A DNA stretch of 64,000 nt from Mesorhizobium sp. B4-1-3 (GTDB taxonomy: Bacteria; Pseudomonadota; Alphaproteobacteria; Rhizobiales; Rhizobiaceae), in contig NZ_VFTG01000004.1 in NCBI RefSeq assembly GCF_006439355.1, forward strand, positions 1 through 64,000, written 5' to 3'. Below are positions 46,773-55,741 of the stretch, in pieces (position 1 is the first letter of the stretch; every line of letters begins with the position of its first letter). The notes beneath the pieces were generated by a model. It was not told the DNA's origin. It saw only the letters and a program-made list of their open reading frames with translations, and searched no databases. Position numbers and translations under genes: made by a program.

Positions 46773-48593
46773 ATGGACCGCGTTCTCGTTCGGCTGATCG
46801 CCGCGACGTCGTTTCTGGCTCTTTCGCTCCTTCCGGCACAGTCGGAGCCGAAGCACGGTATCGCCATGCAGGGCGAACCGGCGCTGCCGCCCGACTACAA
46901 GCATTTCGACTACGTCAATCCGGATGCGCCGAAAGGCGGAAGCGTCACCTATTGCGTCGTCGGCTCCTTCGACAACCTCAACCCCTTCATCCTGAAAAGC
47001 CTGCGCACCACGGCGCGCGGGATGATCGATACGGTCTACGGCAATCTCGTCTTCGAGCCGCTGATGCAGCGCAACTATGACGAGCCTTTCAGCCTCTACG
47101 GGCTGCTGGCCGACAGCGCCGACATGGATCCGGAGCGCAAGAGCATAGAGTTCCATCTCAATCCCAATGCAAAATGGTCGGATGGGCAGCCGGTGACACC
47201 GGATGACGTGCTGTTCACCTACGACGTTTTCAAGGACAAGGGCCGCCCACCCTATAGCGACCGCATGAGCATGATCGGCAAGCTGGAGAAGACCGGCGAG
47301 CACAGCGTGAAATTCACCTTCAACGACAAGGCCAACCGTGAATTCCCGCTGATCGTCGCGCTGACGCCGATCGTTCCCAAGCACGCCTTCGACAAGGACA
47401 CCTTCGACAAGACCACGCTGAAGCCGCTGATCGGCAGCGGCGCCTACACCGTGGACAAGGTGTTGCCGGGGCAGCGTATCGTCTTCAAGCGCAATCCGGA
47501 TTATTGGGGCAAGGACGTCCCATCCAAGCGTGGCTTCGACAATTTCGACCAGGTCACTATCGAGTATTTTCTCAACGCCAATGCCAAGACGGAAGCGTTC
47601 AAGAAAGGCATCTGCGCCCTCGACGACGAGACCGATCCGGTCAAGCGCGAGCGCGACATCGACTTTCCGGCGTTCCGGAGGGGCGATGTGAAGGAAGAAT
47701 ATTTCAACACCGGCATTCCCCCGGTGGTGACCGGCTTTCTGTTCAACACCAGGCTGCCGAAATTCGCCGATCCCGTGGTTCGCCGCGCGCTCGGCATGCT
47801 CTACGACTTCGAATGGGCGAACAAGAACCTGTTCGGCGGCAAGTTCAACCGTACCATGAGCTATTGGCAGAATTCCGAGCTGTCCGCGCTCGGCCATCCG
47901 GCCGACGACCGAGAAAAGGCGCTGCTTGCTCCCTACCCCGGCCGCGTGCCGCCGGATGTGATGGACGGCACCTGGCGCCCGCCCGTGACGGACGGTTCGG
48001 GCCAGGATCGCAAGGTGCTCAAGGCCGCCTTCGACTTGCTTAAGGGCGCCGGTTTCCACCTCCAGGGCGGCAAGCTGCTCGACCCGCAGGGAAATCCTTT
48101 CGGCTTCGAAATCCTGACCTCTTCGCAGGATGAGGAGCGGCTGGCTGCCATCTACCAGCGCACGCTGGAAAAGATCGGCATCAACGTCGGCATCCGCGCC
48201 CTCGACGGCGACCAGATCCAGTCGCGCAAGCAGCGTTACGATTTCGAAGTGCTGATCGGGACAAGCGGCTTCAGCAATTCGCTGTCGCCCGGCAGCGAGC
48301 AGCTCGGTCGTTGGGGGTCGGTCGCGGCGAGAACGGAAGGATCGTTCAATCTCGCAGGCGTCGCTGATCCCGCGATCGACGCCGCGATCGACGCCATGCT
48401 GAATGCCCGCACCAAGGAAGACTATGTCGCGGCGGTGCGCGTGCTCGACCGGTTGCTGATCTCCGGCAACTACATCGTGCCGATGCAATACAACACCCAG
48501 CAATGGCTCGCTTACTGGAGTTATCTGGAACATCCGCAAAAGACCCCCATATTCGGCTATCAGCTGCCGACCTGGTGGCGAAAGCCGAACTGA
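46773..48593 (+). CDS. Extracellular solute-binding protein family 5 (peptide transporter, YejA-like)
   Basis: A 606-residue periplasmic binding protein with a signal peptide cut near LPAQSE (residue 26). PKHGIAMQGEPALPPDYKHF is followed by DAPKGGSVTY near residue 55, a start typical of the YejA/oligopeptide subfamily. KSIEFHLNPNAKWSDGQPVT is the SBP_bac_5 signature. The ATG at 46773 has AAGGAG 6 bp before it. No permease or ATPase genes lie next to it, so its transporter partner is elsewhere. Confidence 0.9.
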   Translation: MDRVLVRLIAATSFLALSLLPAQSEPKHGIAMQGEPALPPDYKHFDYVNPDAPKGGSVTYCVVGSFDNLNPFILKSLRTTARGMIDTVYGNLVFEPLMQRNYDEPFSLYGLLADSADMDPERKSIEFHLNPNAKWSDGQPVTPDDVLFTYDVFKDKGRPPYSDRMSMIGKLEKTGEHSVKFTFNDKANREFPLIVALTPIVPKHAFDKDTFDKTTLKPLIGSGAYTVDKVLPGQRIVFKRNPDYWGKDVPSKRGFDNFDQVTIEYFLNANAKTEAFKKGICALDDETDPVKRERDIDFPAFRRGDVKEEYFNTGIPPVVTGFLFNTRLPKFADPVVRRALGMLYDFEWANKNLFGGKFNRTMSYWQNSELSALGHPADDREKALLAPYPGRVPPDVMDGTWRPPVTDGSGQDRKVLKAAFDLLKGAGFHLQGGKLLDPQGNPFGFEILTSSQDEERLAAIYQRTLEKIGINVGIRALDGDQIQSRKQRYDFEVLIGTSGFSNSLSPGSEQLGRWGSVAARTEGSFNLAGVADPAIDAAIDAMLNARTKEDYVAAVRVLDRLLISGNYIVPMQYNTQQWLAYWSYLEHPQKTPIFGYQLPTWWRKPN

Positions 48594-48633
48594 AGCCAGC
48601 CCAACCCGATCCGAAACCAAGCAGGAGACGAGC

Positions 48634-49317
48634 ATGAGCGCCGAGAACTCCATCACAGTGGATGTGGTGTCCGATGTCGTCTGCCCCTGGTGCTTCATCG
48701 GCCAGAAGCGCCTTGATAAGGCCATTGCTTCAGCAGGCGGCGTCGACGTGCATGTCCGTTGGCGGCCGTTCCAGCTCGATCCGACCATCCCTTCGGGAGG
48801 CATGGATCGTCGCCAGTACATGCTCGGCAAGTTCGGCAGCGAGGAACGCATCCGCGAGATCCACGCGCGCATCGAGCCGCTCGGCGAAGCCGAGGGCATC
48901 CATTTTGTCTTTGGCGCCATCAAGGTCGCCGCCAACACGCTGGACGCGCACCGCGTCATCCGCTGGGCGGGCGCCGCGGGCGAGGACGTGCAGAACCGGC
49001 TGGTGCGCCGCCTCTTCCAGCTGAATTTTGAGGAAGGCGCCAATATCGGCGACCATGCCGTGCTGGTGAAGGCCGCCGGCGAGGCCGGCATGGATGCGTC
49101 GGTGGTCGAGACGCTGCTGCCGACCGACGCCGATGTCGATGCCGTCCGCAACGAGATCTCCACCGCCTCGCGCATGGGCATCACCGGCGTGCCCTGCTTC
49201 CTGCTCGAAGGCAAATACGCTGTGATGGGCGCGCAGGATGCCGACACGCTTGCCGATGCGATCCGTCAGGTGGCCCAAGCCAAGGCGCGCGGCGAGTTGG
49301 AAACCGCCGCAGGTTGA
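48634..49317 (+). CDS. DsbA-family oxidoreductase (FrnE-like)
   Basis: A 227-residue thioredoxin-fold protein without a signal peptide, so probably cytoplasmic. The redox motif is CPWC at residues 17-20, in SDVVCPWCFIGQKRL. GITGVPCFLL near residue 188 gives the cis-Pro loop with an extra Cys after the Pro. FrnE-like proteins act as disulfide isomerases in oxidative stress, and relatives are 2-hydroxychromene-2-carboxylate isomerases. It follows the binding protein by 40 bp with a GGAGACG ribosome site. Confidence 0.88.
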   Translation: MSAENSITVDVVSDVVCPWCFIGQKRLDKAIASAGGVDVHVRWRPFQLDPTIPSGGMDRRQYMLGKFGSEERIREIHARIEPLGEAEGIHFVFGAIKVAANTLDAHRVIRWAGAAGEDVQNRLVRRLFQLNFEEGANIGDHAVLVKAAGEAGMDASVVETLLPTDADVDAVRNEISTASRMGITGVPCFLLEGKYAVMGAQDADTLADAIRQVAQAKARGELETAAG

Positions 49318-49427
49318 GTGCTCCATCTACGCAATTTCGCGCGGAGCCGTCGCGTACTTTTCCTGGATTGCCGACTTAACAGTCGGCCCGGCACACACGA
49401 TCTAGTGAATCGCCCTGGAGACGCGCC

Positions 49428-49691
49428 ATGGTCGGTCATGTCCGTTTCGCCACCGGCGAGATCGTGATCGACAAATACGACGCTGCCGCAAAGACCATCT
49501 CCAGTCATTTCAGTGGCTCGGGAAAAGACGAATCAAGCAAGCCTGAAGAGCTCACCGACGGCAAATTTTCGGGCATTCCGGTCACCGAGCAGCAGCCGTT
49601 TCGGCCGATCGGGGCCTCTTTTTCGTTCACAAACCCGTGTTTTTTGCTTCCCTGGGGGAAGGTCCGCGCCCGCTGGCTCAACCGCCTTTAA
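49428..49691 (+). CDS. Small uncharacterised protein, possibly a fragment
   Basis: An 87-residue frame with GGAGA before the ATG. Its first 55 residues (GEIVIDKYDAAAKTISSHFSG and TDGKFSGIPV) resemble the repeat pattern of calcium- or lipid-associated extracellular domains in which a sheet ends in TDGKFSxIPV, but the last 25 residues look like random read-through. It may be the end of a once larger gene. I cannot name a family. Confidence 0.4.
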   Translation: MVGHVRFATGEIVIDKYDAAAKTISSHFSGSGKDESSKPEELTDGKFSGIPVTEQQPFRPIGASFSFTNPCFLLPWGKVRARWLNRL

Positions 49692-49864
49692 CGCACTGGA
49701 ATAAAAGATGAAATCACCGCGATCGGCGATCCGCCTGCACCCGCTTTCTGTTGCCCACGCGCCACGGCGGGTAACCCCGTTAACATTCTCCGCCAGAAAA
49801 TTAATGGAAAATGATCAATTGGTGTTACCCTATGTAATAAACTAAGAAAGGTTTGGGCGGGATC

Positions 49865-51841
49865 GTGATTGAGGTCGGTAGACCGCAACGTACAGTACCG
49901 GAGCAAACATCCAGCGAGGCGAAGACCTCGCCCCTGACGCCGGTATCGTCGATGCGTACATTCTGGGGACTGATGCGAGCCTACTGGTTCTCCGACCGGT
50001 GGAAGGAAGCCTGGACCCTAACCCTCGTCATCGCGCTGCTGACCGCTCTCTCAAGCAAGGCCGGTGTCTGGTTTGCCCTGGCATTGGGCGAGCTGGGCAA
50101 TTCGATCGCCTTCCTCCATGACGCCGCCAACCCCCATCCGCTGCAGACCATTCTGACCAATGCCGGCATACTGGTGCTGCTGGTGGTATTGAAGGATGCC
50201 GGCTTCACCGGGGTGCGCAATCTCGTTTCGACGACCTTGCACCGCAAATGGCGGGGCTGGCTGAACAACCAGTTCAACCAGGCCCTGCTCGACGGCAACC
50301 ATACCCATTTCCATGCGCAGCACGGCTCGGTCGCCGGCAGCATTGTCGCCCCCGACAACATTGACCAGCGCATTCAGGAATCGATCAAGGACATGACCGG
50401 CGGCGCCATCGGTCTCGCCATGGGTGTCCTAGGCGTGGCGACGTCGCTTTATTTCATCGGCGAAAACCTGATCGGGTCATCGGTCGAGGTCAAAGGCCTG
50501 GAATTCCTGGGCAGCTACGGCACGGCGGTCCTGGCTTTCCTCGCCGTCGCCACCTACGTGCCGCTGAACACCTGGATCGCCGTCAAGCTCGGACGACTGC
50601 TCGAGCGGCTCAATGTGCGCATGCAGCAGGCCGAGGGCAGCTACCGCAGCGAGCTGACGACGTTCCTGCGCCGCAGCTTCCATGTCGCCGCCTCGCATGG
50701 CGAAGGCGTGCAGAAGTCGATGCATGACAGGCTCTATGTCGATATCGACAAGACGTGGGGGCGTCTCAACATTGTCAACACCAGCTACACGTCGTTCGAG
50801 CTGATCTACAATTTCGTCGGCGCACGTATCGTTGCCTACGCTCCGGGCCTGCTGTCGTTCATCCATAACCGTCTCGACTACAAAGGCTACATCACCGGCT
50901 CCGAAATGGTCGCCCAATTGATCAGCCAGTGCTCGTGGTTCATCCATGTGATGCCGGCGATCGCGACGCTCAGGGCCAACAGCCAGCGCGTGACCGAACT
51001 CGCCAATGCCATCGAAAACGTCCAGCATCCGCAGGAATTCTATCAGCAGACCGGCCGCTCCGACTTCAGCTACGCGATCCAAAACCCGGTGTTCGGCCTG
51101 ACCATCCAGAGGCTTGAGCTGGCGCATCAGGGTGAGGACGCGACACCCTTCCTAAGCGCCGCCAATCTGCGCTTCCGCCGCGGCGAATGGACCTTCCTCA
51201 AGGGCGAGTCCGGCTGCGGCAAGACTTCGCTGATCAAGGCGATCAACGGCCTGTGGCCCTACGGCCGTGGCACCATCGTCTTCCCCGAGGGCGTGACGAG
51301 CTTCTACGCCGCTCAGGAGGTGAAGCTGCAGCAGGTCTCGCTGAAGCAGCTCGTCTGCCTGCCGGGTTCAGAAAACGACCATAGTGACACGCAGGTCGCC
51401 GCAGCCTTGCATAAGGCCGGTCTCGGCGACTTCATCGGGCACCTGGCCGACGAGAGCCGCGAGGGCAAGATCTGGGATCAGGTGCTTTCGGGCGGCCAGA
51501 AGCAGAAGCTGGTGGTCGCGCGCATCATCCTGCAGCAGCCGGGGCTTCTGTTCCTCGACGAGGCGACCGGCGCGCTCGATCCGGAGGGCAAGATCGCGTT
51601 CCACCAAGCGATCAAGGACAATTGTGCGAACGTCACCGTCATCAGCGTCATGCACGAGGCGGTGGCGCCGCGCTCGCTTTCCGGCGAAGAGTTCTATCAC
51701 AGCGTGGTTTCGATCGCCGACGGCGTCGCCACCAAGAAGCCGATGGCGCCGAGCCTCCCGCGCGAGCTCACCACCATTCTCGCCCAGCCGCAGCCGGTCG
51801 AGGACAAGTGGCTGCGCTTCCGCCGGCTGAAGCAGAAATAG
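49865..51841 (+). CDS. SbmA/BacA-like membrane domain fused to an ABC ATPase (BclA/ExsE-like)
   Basis: A 658-residue half-transporter. Residues up to about 400 form six helices of the SbmA/BacA (ABC_membrane_2) type with the long segment NNQFNQALLDGNHTHFHAQHG, quoted in part. The ATPase domain has Walker A GESGCGKTS near 447, the signature LSGGQKQKLVV and Walker B LLFLDEATGALD. Bradyrhizobium BclA, with this layout, imports antimicrobial and plant NCR peptides and is needed for symbiosis; ExsE of Sinorhizobium is another relative. A GTG at 49865 or a TTG at 49853 is the start. Confidence 0.87.
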   Translation: MIEVGRPQRTVPEQTSSEAKTSPLTPVSSMRTFWGLMRAYWFSDRWKEAWTLTLVIALLTALSSKAGVWFALALGELGNSIAFLHDAANPHPLQTILTNAGILVLLVVLKDAGFTGVRNLVSTTLHRKWRGWLNNQFNQALLDGNHTHFHAQHGSVAGSIVAPDNIDQRIQESIKDMTGGAIGLAMGVLGVATSLYFIGENLIGSSVEVKGLEFLGSYGTAVLAFLAVATYVPLNTWIAVKLGRLLERLNVRMQQAEGSYRSELTTFLRRSFHVAASHGEGVQKSMHDRLYVDIDKTWGRLNIVNTSYTSFELIYNFVGARIVAYAPGLLSFIHNRLDYKGYITGSEMVAQLISQCSWFIHVMPAIATLRANSQRVTELANAIENVQHPQEFYQQTGRSDFSYAIQNPVFGLTIQRLELAHQGEDATPFLSAANLRFRRGEWTFLKGESGCGKTSLIKAINGLWPYGRGTIVFPEGVTSFYAAQEVKLQQVSLKQLVCLPGSENDHSDTQVAAALHKAGLGDFIGHLADESREGKIWDQVLSGGQKQKLVVARIILQQPGLLFLDEATGALDPEGKIAFHQAIKDNCANVTVISVMHEAVAPRSLSGEEFYHSVVSIADGVATKKPMAPSLPRELTTILAQPQPVEDKWLRFRRLKQK

Positions 51842-52085
51842 AAGTTATACCAAGCCTTTGACCGGCGGCCGTGGCCCGGCCCGGGCTGTCGTCGATCACA
51901 GTCTCGCGATCCGGCCTCCCCGCATCCATTTTCAGCGCCCTTCGCGATTGACTCGGCAAAATGCGCTCCTATGTTGCGCGCGCTCGCTGATTTCCAACTC
52001 GAACCCCGCGAGCAGAAAGGTCAACCCGCCATGCCTGGCGACAGTCACAGTCGAACGCAACCGCCGTCCGCCCTGACGTGACCTG

Positions 52086-52123
52086 ATGGCTCACGTCCTG
52101 CCGGACGGCAAGGAGTGAGCCAT
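52086..52123 (+). promoter_or_regulatory. mgtE start-site hairpin with a 10-codon leader ORF
   Basis: Perfect 9-bp arms (52086-52094 and 52115-52123) continue inward through 4 bp and 3 bp, with single-base bulges at 52095 and 52110 and a GGAC loop. The 3' arm contains the AAGGAG ribosome site (52110-52115) and the A and U of the mgtE ATG. The 5' arm is itself ATG-initiated: 52086-52118 encodes MAHVLPDGKE and a stop 3 bp before the mgtE ATG. The structure should block mgtE translation unless opened, for example by translation of the leader. Function is inference. Confidence 0.6.
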
Positions 52124-53486
52124 GAACGAATTCGCACCCGTATTGGACGACGAAGCCGTCGCCGTCGCCCGTGTTCTTGCCAACGATCACGTCGCCGACG
52201 TCGTCGAAGCCCTCAACCACGAGCCTCGTGAGACAGCCATCGAGCTGCTCTGCGCCGTGCCGTTCGAGCGGCTGGTCGAGATTTTCGACCAGCCGGAACT
52301 CGAGGCAGCACCAGAGCTTGCCGAGGCCCTGCCGCGCCCGAAGGCGAGCAAGCTCCTGACCGCGATGTCGGTCGACCGCGCCGCCGACATCTTGCGCGAG
52401 CTGAACGAACCGGCCCGCTCGGAGCTGCTCGGCGCCTTGGCGCCGCCGCTGCGCGCTACGCTACTGTCCATCCTGGGATATCCGGAAGGCAGCGCCGCCT
52501 CGATCATGACCACGGAATTCGTCAGCGTGCCTTCCGACTGGACCGTCGGCCGCACGCTCGACTACATCCGCAAGGTCGAGCGCACGCGTGAAACCATCTA
52601 CGCCATCTACATCGTCGATCCGGACACGCAGCTCCTGCTGCGTTCGACCGGATTGCGCCGGCTGATCGCCGGCAACCCGGAGGATTCGATCCTGTCGGTG
52701 GCGCCCGACCGCGTGCCGGTGACGGTGACGCCGCTCACCGATCGCGAAAACCTGGCGCAGACCATCTCGAAATACGACCTGCTCGCGCTGCCTGTCGTCG
52801 ATCACGGCAGGATCCTCGGCATCGTCACCGTCGACGACATCATCGACACGATGATCGAGGAGACGACCGAGGACGTGCATCGCTTCGGCGGCATGGAGGC
52901 GCTGGACGAGCCCTATATGAAGATGAGCTTCCTCGCTATGATCCAGAAGCGCGCCGGCTGGCTCTGTGCGCTGTTCCTCAGCGAGATGCTGACGGCTAAC
53001 GCCATGCAGAGCTACGAGGGCGAACTGGAAAAGGCGATCGTGCTGACGCTGTTCATCCCGCTGATCATGAGTTCCGGCGGCAATTCCGGCTCGCAGGCGA
53101 CGTCGCTCGTCATCCGCGCGCTGGCGCTGCGCGAGATCGGGTTACGCGACTGGTGGCGGGTGGCGTTGCGCGAGCTGCCGACCGGGGTGGTGCTCGGCTC
53201 GATCCTCGGCATCGTCGGCATCTGCCGCATCGCGCTCTGGCAGTATTTCGGCTTCTACGACTACGGTCCGCACTGGATGCTGATCGCCGCGACGGTAGGC
53301 GCGGCGCTGATCGGCATCGTCACCTTCGGCTCGCTGTCGGGATCGATGCTGCCCTTCGCGCTGAAGCGCATCGGCTTCGACCCGGCGAGCGCCTCGGCGC
53401 CGTTCGTCGCCACGCTCGTCGACGTCACCGGGCTGGTGATCTACTTCTCGGTGGCGCTGTTGATCCTGCGCGGCACACTGCTTTAA
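52122..53486 (+). CDS. mgtE: Magnesium transporter MgtE
   Basis: A 454-residue magnesium channel. The N-terminal superhelical MgtE-N domain (about residues 20-130) contains the repeat-like ALPRPKASKLL. Two CBS domains (about 140-265) follow, including the IMTTEFVSV and LPVVDHGRILGIVTVDDI motifs that sense Mg2+. A connecting helix leads to five transmembrane helices (about 290-450) with MSSGGNSGSQATSLV, part of the pore with the PGxxGNxGxQ-like signature. Its start is buried in a hairpin with a possible leader peptide, suggesting translational control. Confidence 0.93.
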   Translation: MNEFAPVLDDEAVAVARVLANDHVADVVEALNHEPRETAIELLCAVPFERLVEIFDQPELEAAPELAEALPRPKASKLLTAMSVDRAADILRELNEPARSELLGALAPPLRATLLSILGYPEGSAASIMTTEFVSVPSDWTVGRTLDYIRKVERTRETIYAIYIVDPDTQLLLRSTGLRRLIAGNPEDSILSVAPDRVPVTVTPLTDRENLAQTISKYDLLALPVVDHGRILGIVTVDDIIDTMIEETTEDVHRFGGMEALDEPYMKMSFLAMIQKRAGWLCALFLSEMLTANAMQSYEGELEKAIVLTLFIPLIMSSGGNSGSQATSLVIRALALREIGLRDWWRVALRELPTGVVLGSILGIVGICRIALWQYFGFYDYGPHWMLIAATVGAALIGIVTFGSLSGSMLPFALKRIGFDPASASAPFVATLVDVTGLVIYFSVALLILRGTLL

Positions 53487-53489
53487 AAA

Positions 53490-53558
53490 AGCAATTCCAG
53501 GAAAACTGTGTAGCGGTTTCCGTCAGGAATTGCGCAAAAACAAAGACTTAGAGACAGT
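53490..53558. repeat. RIME-type repeat between mgtE and gor
   Basis: GCAATTCC at 53491-53498 and GGAATTGC at 53526-53533 are inverted arms around an inner imperfect hairpin, followed by the tail AAAAACAAAGACTTAGAGACAG. This closely matches a repeat common in Mesorhizobium intergenic DNA. It begins 4 bp after the mgtE stop. Confidence 0.7.
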
Positions 53559-53560
53559 TT

Positions 53561-53587
53561 GGGGTCGCCGGCGTCGCTGGCGACCCC
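53561..53587. terminator. GC-rich hairpin between the convergent mgtE and gor genes
   Basis: GGGGTCGCC (53561-53569) and GGCGACCCC (53579-53587) form a perfect 9-bp stem with a 9-base loop. Neither side has a long T run, so it is a weak terminator or an RNA end-stabilising hairpin shared by both genes. Confidence 0.5.
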
Positions 53588-53596
53588 ATGCTACAA

Positions 53597-54985
53597 TCAA
53601 ACCCGTTCGCCGTTCTTCACGCGATAGGTCGGCTTGTACATCGTCACCAGTTCCTCGGCCGCGGTCGGATGAACGGCCATGGTGCGATCGAAATCGTCCT
53701 TGGTGAGGCCGGCTTTCAGCGGGATGCCGAGAAGCTGTGCCATCTCGCCGGCGTCGGGGCCCAGAATATGGGCGCCGATCACCTTCCTAGACGCGCCGTC
53801 GACCACCAGCTTCATCAGCATCTTCTCGTCGCGGCCGGACAGCGTGTGCCGCATCGGACGGAACGACGCGCGATAGATCTCGACGTCGGGGAAGCGCTTG
53901 ATCGCGTCGTCTTCCGACAGGCCGACGGTGCCGATCTCAGGCTGCGAGAACACCGCCGTCGGAATGGTGTCGTGGTCCGGCGCGGTCGGATTGTCCTGGA
54001 AGGCGGTCTCGATGAAGCACATCGCCTCGTGGATGGCGACCGGCGTCAGTTGCACGCGATGGGTGACGTCCCCGATCGCCCAGATGTTGTCGACACTGGT
54101 GCGCGAATATTTGTCGACGACGATCGCGCCCGTCTTGCTGAGTTCGATGCCGACGCCCTCCAGGCCCATATTCTCGGTGTTGGGAATACGCCCGATCGCC
54201 AGCATCACCTGGTCGACCGTCAGGGTTTGACCGGACGACAACAGCACGTCCAGCCTGCCCTCCGGGGTCTTGCGCACCTGTTCCGAAACCGCGGGGCAGA
54301 GGATCCTGATCCCCTTCTTCTCCATCGTCTCGTGCAGCGAGCGTCGCAGATCCATGTCGAAGCGGCTGAGGATCTCCTGGCCGCGATAGACGAGCGTGGT
54401 GTCGACGCCCAGGCCGTGGAAAATATTGGCGAATTCGACGGCGATGTAGCCGCCGCCCTCGATCATGATCGCCTTCGGCAGTTCCTTGAGATCGAAGGCC
54501 TCATTGGAGAAGATGCAGTATTCGTGGCCTGACAGTGCCGGATGCGGCGCGGGCCTGCCGCCGGTAGCGATCAGGATTTGGTCCGCGTTGACGGTGCGAT
54601 CTTCCGCGACCAGATAAACGGAATGCGGGTCGACGAGCACCGCGCGCGAATGAAAGGTCTCGCCGCCGGCGCCTTCGACATTCTTCTTATAGACCGCTTC
54701 GAGCCGCGCGATCTCCTTGTCCTTGTTGGCGACCAGCGTCTGCCAGTCGAAGCTCGCCTCGGGCACGGTCCAGCCATAGCCGGCGGCGTCGGCGAAATGT
54801 TCGGGAAACTGCGAAGCATAGACGTAGAGCTTCTTCGGCACGCAGCCGCGGATGACGCAAGTGCCGCCGAACCGGTACTCCTCCGCGATGGCGACCCGCT
54901 TGCCGAGGGCTGCCGCCACCCGGGCCGCTCTCACTCCGCCCGAGCCGCCGCCGATGACGAACAGATCATAGTCATAAGCGGCCAT
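53597..54985 (-). CDS. gor: Glutathione-disulfide reductase
   Basis: A 462-residue flavoprotein that reduces GSSG with NADPH. FAD fold GGGSGGVRAARVAA near residue 12, the redox disulfide GGTCVIRGCVPKKL, and the C-terminal AVHPTAAEE with the catalytic His-Glu pair are present. The nucleotide-binding site GGGYIAVEFA is followed by an Arg in VYRGQE, in keeping with NADPH use. The ATG at 54985 has GGAG upstream; the frame extends to 55042 without support. It is convergent with mgtE. Confidence 0.95.
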   Translation of the reverse strand: MAAYDYDLFVIGGGSGGVRAARVAAALGKRVAIAEEYRFGGTCVIRGCVPKKLYVYASQFPEHFADAAGYGWTVPEASFDWQTLVANKDKEIARLEAVYKKNVEGAGGETFHSRAVLVDPHSVYLVAEDRTVNADQILIATGGRPAPHPALSGHEYCIFSNEAFDLKELPKAIMIEGGGYIAVEFANIFHGLGVDTTLVYRGQEILSRFDMDLRRSLHETMEKKGIRILCPAVSEQVRKTPEGRLDVLLSSGQTLTVDQVMLAIGRIPNTENMGLEGVGIELSKTGAIVVDKYSRTSVDNIWAIGDVTHRVQLTPVAIHEAMCFIETAFQDNPTAPDHDTIPTAVFSQPEIGTVGLSEDDAIKRFPDVEIYRASFRPMRHTLSGRDEKMLMKLVVDGASRKVIGAHILGPDAGEMAQLLGIPLKAGLTKDDFDRTMAVHPTAAEELVTMYKPTYRVKNGERV

Positions 54986-55040
54986 CGCGACGGGCTCCTG
55001 GGGATGAGAAGGACGGGTCACAGGTAGGCTGCAAAACCAC

Positions 55041-55069
55041 AAAAGAAAAGCCCGGGAAACCCGGGCTTT
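55041..55069 (-). terminator. Terminator after the DUF2059 gene
   Basis: A 10-bp stem (55047-55056 with 55060-55069) with an AAA loop. Read on the minus strand it is followed by a T-rich stretch (TTTTCTTTTG), so it ends the DUF2059 transcript upstream of gor. Confidence 0.85.
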
Positions 55070-55102
55070 GTGGTCCAGCGGCCATGGGCCGGTCGACGCA
55101 GA

Positions 55103-55720
55103 TCAGTTCTGCGAGTCGTCCGCAGGGGCCGAATTGTCGGCGGGAGCCGAATTGTCTGCCGGAGCTGCGCCGTCGGCGGGCGCCGTGGCGTCCGGAGACG
55201 GTGCTGCCGGCGCCTTGGCCTTGGCTGCGGCCGCGAGCGTCTCGCCGACCTGCTGCGCCAGGTCGCGGGCAACACCGTTCTGCCAGATGTCGGCGGCCTT
55301 CACGAGGTCGCGCGTCACCGCGGGGCCGCTGTCCAGAAGCTTCTTGCCGGCTTCCGAGCTGTAGAAGGTGGCTATGTCGTTGAGCTCCTGTTCGGAAAAC
55401 ACCTTGGCATAGGCAAGGGCTGCTTCCTTTTCGAGATCGGCGCGGCGCGAAGCAAGGGCGAGCGCCTTCTCGGCCACGGTCTTGCCGATCAACTCCTGCA
55501 TGTCGGGATTCTTCTGGATAAGCTGCGCTTCGAGCGCGCCGGCAGCCTGCGGCAGGATGTTGTCGAACGTGTCCGTCGCATGGATCGCAGCGACGGCTGC
55601 GCGCGCCGCCTTCAGGTGCGATTCGCTGACGTCCTGCGCAAACGCCGGCGAGGACAGCGCAAGAACGGCCGAGGCCGCCAGAAACATCGAAAGGCGGCGA
55701 ACTCGTTTAGGCAACATCAT
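55103..55720 (-). CDS. DUF2059-family exported protein
   Basis: A 205-residue protein with a signal peptide cut near AFAQD (residue 29). The DUF2059 core (about residues 85-150) includes FSEQELNDIATFYSSEAGKKLL. The C-terminal 45 residues are low-complexity, with APADGAAPADNSAPADNSAPADD (given in words: three to four copies of APADxx). The family's function is unknown; members are periplasmic. It lies 21 bp downstream of rpiA on the same strand, so the two may be co-transcribed. Confidence 0.85.
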   Translation of the reverse strand: MMLPKRVRRLSMFLAASAVLALSSPAFAQDVSESHLKAARAAVAAIHATDTFDNILPQAAGALEAQLIQKNPDMQELIGKTVAEKALALASRRADLEKEAALAYAKVFSEQELNDIATFYSSEAGKKLLDSGPAVTRDLVKAADIWQNGVARDLAQQVGETLAAAAKAKAPAAPSPDATAPADGAAPADNSAPADNSAPADDSQN

Positions 55721-55741
55721 GGTCGGTAGAACTCCCTGGTT

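Noticed and set aside
46539..49247. A 902-codon minus-strand open frame across the peptide-binding protein and DsbA-family genes
   Set aside because: It is antisense to two well-supported genes and has no recognisable domain; long antisense frames are expected in GC-rich DNA.
51842..52085. M-box magnesium riboswitch upstream of mgtE
   Set aside because: No M-box-like core could be made out; the clear structure is the start-site hairpin instead.
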